From Sphingobacterium rhinopitheci (GTDB taxonomy: Bacteria; Bacteroidota; Bacteroidia; Sphingobacteriales; Sphingobacteriaceae): a stretch of 64,000 nucleotides of DNA. The position numbers and the translations under genes were made by a program. The notes below the pieces were generated by a model. The model worked only from the letters and a program-made list of their open reading frames with translations. It searched no databases and was not told the DNA's origin. How positions within the stretch are numbered: position 1 is the first letter of the stretch; each line of letters begins with the position of its first letter. Below are positions 9,335 to 17,211 of this stretch, piece by piece. Location of the stretch: NCBI RefSeq assembly GCF_022627575.1, contig NZ_JADEYQ010000007.1, positions 142,613-206,612 on the forward strand, read 5' to 3'.

Positions 9335-9907
9335 ATGAAACAGTTAAAGGAAAGAATCCTACGTGATGGTAAAAGTCTAGATGGGGGTATTTTAAAGGTT
9401 GATAGCTTTATTAATCATCAAATGGATCCTATTCTTATGAAATCTGTAGCCGTAGAATTTGTTAAGCGATTTGCACATTTACCTATTACCAAAATCGTTA
9501 CTATTGAGGCTTCTGGTATCGCACCTGCTATAATGGTTGGATATTTACTGGAGCTGCCCGTTGTTTTTGTGAAAAAAGCAAAACCAAAAACCATGGAAAA
9601 TATGGCTGTTGCGCAGGTATATTCATTTACTAAAGATCGCACATATGATGTATGTGTAAGTAAAGAATTTTTAAAAGAAGGGGATAAGGTTCTTTTTATT
9701 GATGATTTCTTGGCCAATGGCAATGCTGCTTTGGGAATTATTGAATTGGCAAAAGAAGCGAAAGCTCAAATTTTAGGAATGGGTTTTATTATTGAAAAGG
9801 CATTTCAAGAAGGTGGAAATATACTACGCCAAAAAACAGATATTCAAATTGAATCTCTAGCGCGTATCAAAACATTAGCTTTAAATCAAGTAACATTTGA
9901 AGATTAA
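9335..9907 (+). CDS. xpt: Xanthine phosphoribosyltransferase
   Basis: Purine salvage enzyme that makes XMP from xanthine and PRPP in the cytoplasm. The 190-residue length and the N-terminus [20 protein letters not shown] are typical of Xpt. The type I PRPP-binding motif [14 protein letters not shown] lies at about 119-132, and the purine-loop region [13 protein letters not shown] at 58-70. In Bacillus the gene is controlled by a guanine riboswitch; none is recognised here. It is a single gene ending at a strong hairpin terminator. Confidence 0.95.
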   Translation: MKQLKERILRDGKSLDGGILKVDSFINHQMDPILMKSVAVEFVKRFAHLPITKIVTIEASGIAPAIMVGYLLELPVVFVKKAKPKTMENMAVAQVYSFTKDRTYDVCVSKEFLKEGDKVLFIDDFLANGNAALGIIELAKEAKAQILGMGFIIEKAFQEGGNILRQKTDIQIESLARIKTLALNQVTFED

Positions 9908-9908
9908 G

Positions 9909-9958
9909 AATTCAACAAAAAGCGGTTAACTAATACGGGAACCGCTTTTTGTTGAATT
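9909..9958. terminator. Terminator after xpt
   Basis: A 17-bp perfect inverted repeat (TTCAACAAAAAGCGGTT / AACCGCTTTTTGTTGAA) with a 12-nt loop begins 4 bp after the xpt stop. It could act in both directions, since fabF ends about 100 bp away on the other strand. Confidence 0.8.
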
Positions 9959-10056
9959 TATTATTTTTCATTTGTCCTATAAGGACAAAACACGATTAAA
10001 ATCATAAACACCTCATAATCCAAATTATAAAGGGTTCAAGAACATCATATTTTGAT

Positions 10057-11301
10057 TTACTCTTCGTATTTTTTGAAAATACTCGTTGCAATATGTCCAC
10101 CGAATCCAAATGTATTATTCATAGCATAGCGCACTTCTTTCTTTTTACTTTCGCCAAATACGATATCAAAAACACCATCAAACTCTGGCTCCATCGCTGT
10201 TGTATTAATCGTCGGAGGAATAATATTCTCCATAATTGATTTAATACATATGATAGCTTCTACAGCACCCGCAGCACCTAATAGATGGCCGGTCATAGAT
10301 TTTGTTGCACTAATACTCAACTTACTATCTTTACCAAAAAGTCGTACAGCAGCTCTCAGCTCACTGATATCACCTTGCGGTGTTGATGTGGCATGTACAT
10401 TCAAATAATCAATTTCTTCGGGTTTAATTTCTGCCTCTTCCAGTGCCGCCATCATCCCCAGGTAAGCACCTTCACCTTCAGGATGTGTTCCTGTTAAATG
10501 GTAAGCGTCTGCTGCCATACCGCCACCAACAACCTCCGCAAGAATAGTTGCGCCACGACGTTTGGCAGATTCCAATTCTTCCAATATTATAGCTCCTGCA
10601 CCCTCACCCATCACAAAACCATCTCTCGTAATATCAAAAGGTCGAGATGCCGTTTCGGCATTATCGTTATTTAACGACAATGCGCGCGCCGCATTAAAAC
10701 CACCGACAGCACTTTCTGTAATCGCTGCTTCTGAACCACCAGTAATAATCATATCAGCTTTGTTCCACTTGATATGGTTAAAAGCATCTATAATAGCTGT
10801 ATTTGAAGTAGCACAAGCAGATACGGTGGTAAAATTGACACCGCGTAAACCATACTGAATAGAAATAACACCTGATGCAATATCAACGATCATTTTAGGA
10901 ATAAAAAAAGGATTAAATCGAGGCACGCCATTTCCTTCGACAAATTCCTTAACCTGATCCTGAAAAGTTTCTATACCACCATTTCCAGATCCCCATATTA
11001 CACCGATTCTATTTTTATTTAAATCGTCAAAATTAATTCCTGCATTTTTGACCGCTTCCTCGACAGCAATTAATGCATACTGCGTATATCGGTCATATTT
11101 TCGGGCATCAGCTTTTTTGATAAAATCTAAGGCATCAAAATCCTTAAGCTCACAACCAAATTTTGTTTTGAATAGTGAAGCATCAAAACGAGTTATCGGA
11201 GCAGCGCCACTTTTTCCTGCTTTCGCTGCTTCCCAAAAATCATTGACATTGTTTCCTATTGGAGTTAATGCTCCAATTCCTGTAATTACAACTCTTCTCA
11301 T
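10057..11301 (-). CDS. fabF: Beta-ketoacyl-ACP synthase II
   Basis: Condensing enzyme of type II fatty-acid synthesis, joining malonyl-ACP to a growing acyl-ACP. The 414-residue protein has the full catalytic triad of the KAS II class: Cys163 in VSACATSN, His302 in NVHATSTPQGD and His338 in SMTGHLLGAAG. It lies 5 bp after a TetR-family gene and no acyl-carrier-protein gene is adjacent, so this is likely a regulated second copy rather than the copy in the main fatty-acid cluster. That last point is inference. Confidence 0.93.
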   Translation of the reverse strand: MRRVVITGIGALTPIGNNVNDFWEAAKAGKSGAAPITRFDASLFKTKFGCELKDFDALDFIKKADARKYDRYTQYALIAVEEAVKNAGINFDDLNKNRIGVIWGSGNGGIETFQDQVKEFVEGNGVPRFNPFFIPKMIVDIASGVISIQYGLRGVNFTTVSACATSNTAIIDAFNHIKWNKADMIITGGSEAAITESAVGGFNAARALSLNNDNAETASRPFDITRDGFVMGEGAGAIILEELESAKRRGATILAEVVGGGMAADAYHLTGTHPEGEGAYLGMMAALEEAEIKPEEIDYLNVHATSTPQGDISELRAAVRLFGKDSKLSISATKSMTGHLLGAAGAVEAIICIKSIMENIIPPTINTTAMEPEFDGVFDIVFGESKKKEVRYAMNNTFGFGGHIATSIFKKYEE

Positions 11302-11306
11302 TTCGT

Positions 11307-11858
11307 TTATTTTATTAAATCACTAATTATTGTTTCTTTTATTTGTTGAAAATCGCTTTGGTAGGTAATACGTGACAGCTGTTCTCCTCCAAGGATATTG
11401 GTAATTAGAATAAGTGCTTTGTTCTTAGCGGGAATATTAAAATGGAAAACGCCAGTTTTTTGTCCCTCAATCAACGTATCCGTCAACCAATTGACCGTAT
11501 TATCGGTAAGAATTTTCAATTCTGTTTGTACATCGAAATCAAAATTGAGAAAATCATTGGCTAAAGCGCCCAGAATACTAATCCTACCACCGAATCTCGC
11601 CATCTTATATACGGTAAGAAATTTATTAATCTTTTCTAATGGCTCATCATTTCGTACATACCCTTTAAACTTTTCGAGCAGCAAAGTATGTTTTTGAATA
11701 ATAGCCATCACTAAAGCACTTTTTGTAGGGAAATAATAATGAATGGAGGCATTCTTTATCGACAATTCCTTAGATATATCACCAAAACTAAAAGCGTTAT
11801 ATCCCACTCGTCGAATTAGGTTATCTCCTCGTAAAACAATTTTATCTCTAGTATTCAT
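11307..11858 (-). CDS. TetR-family regulator of the fabF operon
   Basis: A 183-residue one-component regulator. The N-terminal helix-turn-helix of the TetR family is clear (YNAFSFGDISKELSIKNASI, then HYYFPTKSALVMAII). The C-terminal ligand domain is all helix, with no named subfamily recognised. It is the first gene of a two-gene operon with fabF, and its promoter contains a palindrome that is probably its own operator, which would make it autoregulatory. An acyl-CoA, fatty acid or membrane-stress ligand is a reasonable guess from the fabF link. The ATG lies 4 nt after the -7 box, implying a leaderless mRNA. Confidence 0.88.
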   Translation of the reverse strand: MNTRDKIVLRGDNLIRRVGYNAFSFGDISKELSIKNASIHYYFPTKSALVMAIIQKHTLLLEKFKGYVRNDEPLEKINKFLTVYKMARFGGRISILGALANDFLNFDFDVQTELKILTDNTVNWLTDTLIEGQKTGVFHFNIPAKNKALILITNILGGEQLSRITYQSDFQQIKETIISDLIK

Positions 11859-11862
11859 AGCA

Positions 11863-11894
11863 CAAATATACCTACCTACTAGTAGATAGACAAA
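11863..11894 (-). promoter_or_regulatory. tetR-fabF promoter with palindromic operator
   Basis: On the minus strand, TTTG (11891-11894) and TATATTTG (11863-11870) are separated by exactly 20 bp, the best match to the Bacteroidota -33/-7 promoter in the window. The spacer is filled by an 18-bp near-perfect palindrome at 11872-11889 (plus strand CTACCTACTAGTAGATAG, one mismatched pair). A repressor bound there would block RNA polymerase. Confidence 0.8.
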
Positions 11895-12015
11895 TTGTTT
11901 AAAAAAAATTACATTTGTAGGAGTCCAAGAGATACCAATCTATAACTAATTGCTAATAGCGTATTACGACCATAATAATTCAGCAGGATCCATATGAACG
12001 ACAGATCCGTAGTAA

Positions 12016-12469
12016 GAGATTCCTTCGCTGCACTTCGATATACGCAGTGTGACACTCCCAATGACGGTGGATTATTTTCGTCATTGCCAGAAGGTACGAC
12101 GGTTTTGCCCCTTCGTCATTGCGAGGAGGTACGACGTGGCAATCTGTTATTTTAAGACTGTACCAGTTTGTCACAGATTGCTTCGCTGCACTTCGATATA
12201 CGCAGTGTGACACTCGCAATGACGGTGGATTATTTTCGTCATTGCCAGAAGGTACGACGGTTTTGCCCCTTCGTCATTGCGAGGAGGTACGACGTGGCAA
12301 TCTGTTATTTTAAGACTGTACCAGTTTGTCACAGATTGCTTCGCTGCACTTCGATATACGCAGTGTGACACTCGCAATGACGGTGGATTATTTTCGTCAT
12401 TGCCAGAAGGTACGACGTTTTTGCCCCTTCGTCATTGCGAGGAGGTACGACGTGGCAATCTGTTATTTT
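12016..12469. repeat. 158-bp tandem repeat, 2.8 copies
   Basis: Units start at 12023, 12181 and 12339, each exactly 158 bp apart; the third stops at 12469. Copies are almost identical (one visible change is GACGG to GACGT in unit 3). Each unit contains several inverted repeats: CAATGACG / CGTCATTG, ATTGCCA / TGGCAAT, and GTCACA / TGTGAC around a CTGC / GCAG stem. The motif GTCATTGCGAGGA...GGCAATCT resembles interspersed palindromic repeats seen in many bacterial genomes. Short ORFs inside it are by-products of the repeat. Confidence 0.9.
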
Positions 12470-12608
12470 GAACCAGAATACTAAAAACTTATATATAAAA
12501 AAGGAGATTATATTCTTAACGTACAAAATCCAAGTGCAAAAATAATATCACGACAACAACACACGGACGTTACACATTGAAAATAAACTAATTAAAGTCT
12601 AATATTTG

Positions 12609-12680
12609 TAGCCCCGAGCAGAATCGAACTGCTATCAAATGTTTAGGAAACATCTATTCTATCCGTTGAACTACGGGGCC
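12609..12680 (-). tRNA. tRNA-Arg (anticodon CCU)
   Basis: The minus strand folds into a full cloverleaf: acceptor GGCCCCG / CGGGGCT, D-arm GTTC / GAAT, anticodon stem GATGT / ACATT around loop TTCCTAA (CCT at 34-36), T-arm AGCAG / CTGCT with TTCGATT. The discriminator is A; CCA is not encoded. Confidence 0.93.
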
Positions 12681-12876
12681 AATACAGTATACAACAAATG
12701 TATCATAATCGAAACATTCTAACAAATTTATATGCCCCCATTTCTTAAAAATAGAGTAGATGCAATATCGAATCCTTTTATAAGATCTAAAAGAAGATGA
12801 TAATTTTACTTACACGATGAAGAATCCACTATGTTTTTGAGTTAGTTTCGTTATTCTAATATTCAACCAAAATATA

Positions 12877-13404
12877 TTATCTATTTGCTAATATTTCCTT
12901 TATTCGTACAGTATTGTCGTAATTAGCATTAGCTAAATCAACAAAATATACACTTTGCCAAATTTGGGTATTTACCGCTTGTCTACTTTCAGTTTTTATC
13001 CAATTTGGATAAACTCGAAAACCGCGTTTTCCTTCTTTCAAATTTGTAGTAAGAATTTGCCTTTTCGCTAATTCATTTTTTGGAAAAAGAAAGAATCCAT
13101 GATTTTCATTTTCTTCAACTGCAACAATATAAAAATCGAAATTATCAGATTTTTTAAATGATTCCGTTCGATTTTCGGAATTCCGCCTCCATAATGTAAG
13201 GAATAAACCCACCTTTTTAGGTGTAATTTTCGCTTTCCTAAATTTAAAATTCAACTGATCTACTTGAAAATTAACACCAAAATACTCCTTTGCTCCTTCC
13301 TCTTCCATTAGATTAGAAGCTTTAGATAAAGGATTTACACTAAGTAGCTTTTCAATTTTATTAAATACATTAATCATCGATACATTTTTTAGATAATATT
13401 TCAC
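12877..13404 (-). CDS. MepB-family protein
   Basis: A 175-residue protein that resembles MepB, the small protein encoded with the MepA multidrug pump and MepR regulator in Staphylococcus. Family blocks I recognise are EEEGAKEYFGVNFQVDQLNF, FRKAKITPKKVGLFLTLWRR, GFFLFPKNELAKRQIL and GKRGFRVYP. The biochemical function of MepB is not known. There is no mepA or mepR beside it, although an MFS exporter-like gene lies 460 bp away on the other strand. A second Met at codon 10 (13377) is an equally possible start. The gene is AT-rich and isolated between a tRNA and non-coding DNA, a common setting for acquired genes. Confidence 0.7.
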   Translation of the reverse strand: MKYYLKNVSMINVFNKIEKLLSVNPLSKASNLMEEEGAKEYFGVNFQVDQLNFKFRKAKITPKKVGLFLTLWRRNSENRTESFKKSDNFDFYIVAVEENENHGFFLFPKNELAKRQILTTNLKEGKRGFRVYPNWIKTESRQAVNTQIWQSVYFVDLANANYDNTVRIKEILANR

Positions 13405-13863
13405 CTAGGCAAACGCTTTTGGAGGTATAATATCAACAGAAGCAAACTATAAAGCAATGACTTCCTATTTGGCACTCAGCCATCCAATCGTATAGCATCC
13501 AATAAGCAATATTTCCGGTTGACACATTACTGTTTGTAATGTATAGAAATCTAAAATTACTTTTTTCATTTCAATTATATCACGTCACACCTTAAAAACA
13601 TAATATGCCTTCAGATCGACTACAACTTTCGACCCACTGCTAATACTAAGTGTTTAACTTGTCTATTGAGATGTTTTTTTTACGTAAAAAAAACTCAGCA
13701 GTATTACTTCACAAAGTAAGCCTTGAAAAGGAGGTAAAAATTATTCACAATTAGCGTATCCTATATATTTAATAATCATTAACATAAAATACAGAAAATC
13801 ATACCATTAAAATAAATTATATTACTCAAAAAAACGTACCTTTGCACCCTCAAATTTATTATC
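13405..13863. other. Divergent intergenic region with a 22-bp perfect palindrome
   Basis: 459 bp between the divergent MepB-like and MFS genes, with no convincing ORF. It contains a perfect 22-bp palindrome at 13673-13694, made of G, eight T, ACGT, eight A and C, flanked by a weaker TGAG/CTCA pair. A Bacteroidota -7 box TACCTTTG lies at 13837-13844, 19 nt before the MFS start. Confidence 0.6.
13837..13844 (+). promoter_or_regulatory. -7 promoter box of the MFS gene
   Basis: TACCTTTG matches TAnnTTTG and ends 19 nt before the ATG at 13864. No clear -33 TTTG is found 19-20 bp upstream. Confidence 0.5.
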
Positions 13864-15042
13864 ATGCATACATCTTCAATCACCTCTGAAGAAGAACTTT
13901 ACAACAAAAGAAACAGAGTTAGAATAGCTGTTTCTTTATTCTACTTTTGTCAAGGATTAGTTTTTGCCTCATGGGCAAGTCGTATTCCTGTCATCAAAGA
14001 AAACCTCGCTCTAACGGAGGCTCAATTAGGTACATTATTACTCATGCTTCCTGTTGGACAATTAGCCACAATGGCTCTATCAGGCAAATTAGTAACCACA
14101 TACGGTAGTTCAAAAGTACTCCGAATAATGCCTATTATTTACGCATGCTTGCTTTGCATGATATCTTTTGCAGTGAATGCTATACAATTAGGAGCTGTAT
14201 TATTAGCTTTTGGGATAGCAAGTAATATGTGCAATATAGCCGTTAACACACAGGGTGTAGCAGCAGAAGGAATCTTCAAAAAATCTATCATGTCCTCTTT
14301 CCATGGTGCATGGAGTATTGCTGGTTTTACAGGTGCGCTAATCGGCTTATTGACGATGAATATCGGTATAGATACCTTAACACATTTTATCATCATATTC
14401 GTATTAATCGTAATAAACACCTTAGTCAACTACCGATTTTTGGTCCCTGGCAAGGCAAAGGAGACTGAGAAAACATCTTTCTTCTCTAAACCCGAAAAAT
14501 CGTTGGTACAATTGGGTATTATCGGCTTTTTCAGTATGGCTACAGAAGGTGCTATGTTTGACTGGAGTGGCGTTTATTTCAAAGAAATAGTTGAAGCACC
14601 AGAAAATCTAATCATAGTAGGATATGCTTCCTTTATGGTAACGATGGCTGCAGGTCGATTTGTGGGTGATTATATTATTAGCAGAATAGGCCGCAAAAGA
14701 ACACTTCAAGGCAGCGGTCTTTTGATGTTTATAGGAATGATGGGATCGGTCATATTCCCAGACTTTTGGCTATGTACGATTGCCTTTATGCTAGTAGGTA
14801 TAGGAGTTGCTTGCAATGTACCTACAGTATATAGTTTGGCGGGTAAGAGCACAAAAGTACCATCAGGTGTGGCATTAGCAATGGTTTCTAGCATCAGCTT
14901 TTTAGGCTTCTTGATGGGGCCTCCATTGATCGGCTATATTGCCGAGTTATTTAGCTTGCGCTACTCGTACGGCGTATTTGCTTTCTTTGGATTGATGATG
15001 TTTGTGATGACCAGCAAACTAAAAATGTTTAGAGACGAATAA
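13864..15042 (+). CDS. MFS transporter (YbjJ-like)
   Basis: Inner-membrane carrier of the major facilitator superfamily, 392 residues, with about twelve hydrophobic segments. The N-terminal part (FCQGLVFASWASRIPVIKEN, then LTEAQLGTLLLMLPVGQL) resembles the YbjJ group of E. coli. The loop between helices 2 and 3 (KLVTTYGSSKVLR) and that between 8 and 9 (GDYIISRIGRKRTLQ) fit the MFS motif A position. YbjJ-type carriers have no firm substrate; sugar or drug export are both possible. A hairpin terminator follows directly. Confidence 0.85.
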   Translation: MHTSSITSEEELYNKRNRVRIAVSLFYFCQGLVFASWASRIPVIKENLALTEAQLGTLLLMLPVGQLATMALSGKLVTTYGSSKVLRIMPIIYACLLCMISFAVNAIQLGAVLLAFGIASNMCNIAVNTQGVAAEGIFKKSIMSSFHGAWSIAGFTGALIGLLTMNIGIDTLTHFIIIFVLIVINTLVNYRFLVPGKAKETEKTSFFSKPEKSLVQLGIIGFFSMATEGAMFDWSGVYFKEIVEAPENLIIVGYASFMVTMAAGRFVGDYIISRIGRKRTLQGSGLLMFIGMMGSVIFPDFWLCTIAFMLVGIGVACNVPTVYSLAGKSTKVPSGVALAMVSSISFLGFLMGPPLIGYIAELFSLRYSYGVFAFFGLMMFVMTSKLKMFRDE

Positions 15043-15058
15043 TACGGGATCAAATAGC

Positions 15059-15100
15059 AAAAAAAGGCGATAACTATCAAATGGTTATCGCCTTTTTTTA
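15059..15100 (+). terminator. Terminator after the MFS gene
   Basis: AAAAAAGGCGATAACTAT and its complement around a short loop, followed by a T-run, begin 17 bp after the MFS stop. Confidence 0.8.
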
Positions 15101-15206
15101 AGCTATTAAAGCATCATAAGAAAAGGAACATAGCTTGTCCTTTGATAAGGAAGCTGTTTTTTCTATTAAGATGTGCTGATTGTATATATTAAGGAAAGAA
15201 AAAATG

Positions 15207-15287
15207 TGGAGGGAGAAGGATTCGAACCTTCGAAGCCGAAGCAACGGATTTACAGTCCGTCCCATTTGACCGCTCTGGAACCCCTCC
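15207..15287 (-). tRNA. tRNA-Tyr (anticodon GUA)
   Basis: The minus strand gives an 81-nt type II tRNA with acceptor GGAGGGG / TCTCCCTCC, anticodon loop CTGTAAA and a long variable arm (GCTTCGGC region), as expected for bacterial tRNA-Tyr. The T-arm is AAGGTTCGAATCCTT. CCA is not encoded. Confidence 0.93.
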
Positions 15288-15599
15288 AGCAATTTATTCT
15301 GTTCTCTAAGAGAACGATGCAAACATCGGAAAATAATATTAATAATCACAATATTTCATCTCAATTTTTACTAACACAAAGAATATAAACGAGTTAATTT
15401 TTTGTTACAATAATAATTTCGTATAAAAATAAGGAATAGAGACAAAATGCACGATAAGGGCGCTGAACAGCTCATAAACCGCCTTTATAAAAATATAATT
15501 CACTGATAGATTTTAACTATAACATATAATAATTTATTATACACAAAAGAGCTTAAAATATTTACCTTTGTGTTACAATAAAAATTAGAAGAAACAACT
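15288..15599. other. Upstream region of the peroxiredoxin operon
   Basis: 312 bp with no ORF. The -7 box TACCTTTG at 15563-15570 lies 30 nt before the ATG at 15600. I see no clear OxyR or PerR site by eye. Confidence 0.5.
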
Positions 15600-16232
15600 A
15601 TGAGTTTTACAGGTAAGAATTTCCCAAACATCACAGTAGATGCTATCGATTATTTAGGTGATTACATCTCAATTAACATTTTTGAAAAAGCACAACAAGA
15701 GAACAAAAAAGTATTATTATTCTGGTATCCAAAAGATTTTACTTTCGTTTGTCCTACTGAATTACACGCTTTCCAAGAAGCTGTTGCAGAATTTGAAAAA
15801 CGTAACACAATCGTAATTGGTGCTTCTTGTGATTCAAACGAGGTTCACTTTGCATGGTTAAATACAGCTAAAGACAACGGTGGTATCGAAGGTGTTGAAT
15901 ACCCAATTATTGCTGACACAAACCGCAACTTATCTAGCATCTTAGGTATATTAGATGTTAAAGAAGTAGAGCATCCAGAATATGGTACGATTGCAGAAGG
16001 TTCAGCAGTTACTTTCCGTGCTACATACTTAATTGATGAGACAGGTAAAGTATTCCATGAATCCGTAAATGATATGCCTTTAGGTCGTAACGTAAAAGAA
16101 TATATCCGTTTAGTAGATGCTTACACACACGTTCAAAAACATGGTGAAGTATGTCCTGCAAACTGGGAAGAAGGTAAAGAAGCAATGAACGCAACTCGCG
16201 AAGGTGTAGCTTCTTACTTATCAGAAAATTAA
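15600..16232 (+). CDS. 2-Cys peroxiredoxin (AhpC/Prx1 type)
   Basis: Thiol peroxidase that reduces H2O2, organic peroxides and peroxynitrite in the cytoplasm. The 210-residue protein has the peroxidatic cysteine at 51 in DFTFVCPTELHAF and the resolving cysteine at 185 in GEVCPANW near the C-terminus. No ahpF reductase gene follows; instead a thioredoxin-like gene lies 63 bp downstream and may regenerate it. A strong hairpin sits in that gap. Codon use is biased towards a small set, suggesting high expression. Confidence 0.94.
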   Translation: MSFTGKNFPNITVDAIDYLGDYISINIFEKAQQENKKVLLFWYPKDFTFVCPTELHAFQEAVAEFEKRNTIVIGASCDSNEVHFAWLNTAKDNGGIEGVEYPIIADTNRNLSSILGILDVKEVEHPEYGTIAEGSAVTFRATYLIDETGKVFHESVNDMPLGRNVKEYIRLVDAYTHVQKHGEVCPANWEEGKEAMNATREGVASYLSEN

Positions 16233-16250
16233 TAGGTACAGACATTGTCA

Positions 16251-16273
16251 AGAGGCGGACTCCCTCCGCCTCT
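16251..16273 (+). other. Intercistronic GC-rich hairpin
   Basis: A 9-bp perfect stem (AGAGGCGGA / TCCGCCTCT) with a 5-nt loop lies between the peroxiredoxin stop and the thioredoxin start. There is no T-run after it, so it is not a standard terminator. It may protect the 3' end of the peroxiredoxin mRNA or lower readthrough. Confidence 0.65.
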
Positions 16274-16295
16274 ACATTAAAAGATTCAAAATATT

Positions 16296-16610
16296 ATGTT
16301 ACAAGAATTAGAAAGCGATATCTTACAAGATGTCGTAGTAGGCAACGATACAGTAATAGTACAATATTCGGCAACATGGTGTGGCAACTGCCGTATTATG
16401 AAACCTAAGTTCAAAAAATTGGCTGGCGAGAACGATAGCGTAGCCTTCGTAATCGTAGATGCAGAGAAATTTCCTGAATCTAGAAAATTAGCTAATGTAG
16501 ATAATTTACCAACTTTTGCAGCTTTCAAAAATGGACAATTGGTAAACCAAGTACAAACAAACAAAATTGACGGATTAATCGATTTATTAAATGAAGTTAC
16601 CAGTAATTAA
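16296..16610 (+). CDS. Thioredoxin-family protein
   Basis: A 104-residue thioredoxin-fold protein with the active site ATWCGNCRIMKP (Cys29, Cys32). CGNC replaces the usual CGPC, which should change its redox potential. The cis-proline is in VDNLPTFAAF. It is the second gene after the peroxiredoxin and overlaps the next gene by 20 bp, so a role as the peroxiredoxin's electron donor is likely from context but not shown. Confidence 0.88.
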   Translation: MLQELESDILQDVVVGNDTVIVQYSATWCGNCRIMKPKFKKLAGENDSVAFVIVDAEKFPESRKLANVDNLPTFAAFKNGQLVNQVQTNKIDGLIDLLNEVTSN

Positions 16611-16848
16611 GCACTTAACTGACTTTATTGAAGCTAATGATGCAGATTATGTTTTAGAAACTATCGAAACATTAGAAGCTTTAACAGAAGTCCCTTCATT
16701 GAAAGATGAAGAATTGGATGTTATTGGAGAATTGATCTCTAATATGTATGGCGCTATCGAAGTAGACAAGTTAATAAAAGAAGGAACACCTAAGAAAGAG
16801 GCTTTAAATTTATTTATGAAGCGCGTTTTAGGGTCGATCGACAAATAA
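16591..16848 (+). CDS. Small conserved protein of the peroxiredoxin operon
   Basis: An 85-residue, acidic, mostly helical protein without cysteines, signal peptide or membrane segment. Its start overlaps the end of the thioredoxin gene by 20 bp, so translation is probably coupled. The same small protein follows peroxiredoxin and thioredoxin genes in other Bacteroidota; I believe it is the family listed as DUF6952, but this was not checked. Function unknown; a partner or regulator of the peroxidase pair is inferred. Confidence 0.75.
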   Translation: MKLPVIKHLTDFIEANDADYVLETIETLEALTEVPSLKDEELDVIGELISNMYGAIEVDKLIKEGTPKKEALNLFMKRVLGSIDK

Positions 16849-17211
16849 TACCCCTATATCTACCTCGAGAAGCATCTTTTTCTCGTTATCGGGACCTCCA
16901 CACTGCTCAATGTGCACAACTCGAATAGTGTGGAAAATTTTTTATTTCAACAAATACATAAAAATCCACTTTTTATATTACTTTTACTATAGTTAAGTAA
17001 TTGTACATTACGTTCAACACTGAAATACTATTTAGCTTTCAATTGTAGCGATTAAAAGAGAAATATTTAAGACTGAAGATTTTTAATTGTTGGTAAAAAG
17101 GAACTTCCTAATAAGAAGTTCCTTTTTCTATTTTAGCTCCTTTATCCTAAGATAATAACATTATTACAGTACATTATATGTTATATTATCCATAAGCTGT
17201 ATATTTAATAC
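16849..17211. other. Gap with two hairpins
   Basis: 363 bp without a gene. A stem CCACACT / AGTGTGG at 16898-16933 followed by a T-run is the likely end of the peroxiredoxin operon. A second hairpin, AAAAAGGAACTTC / GAAGTTCCTTTTT at about 17095-17128, looks like another terminator. No promoter box of good quality precedes the deacetylase start at 17212; TATATTTA near 17200 is one base off. Confidence 0.55.

Noticed and set aside
10562..10858. Antisense ORF within fabF, and similar ORFs over other genes
   Set aside because: They mirror the codon pattern of the real gene on the opposite strand and have no start signals.
11980..12526. Several 64-79 codon ORFs on both strands
   Set aside because: All fall inside or across the 158-bp repeat and share the same sequence in each copy.
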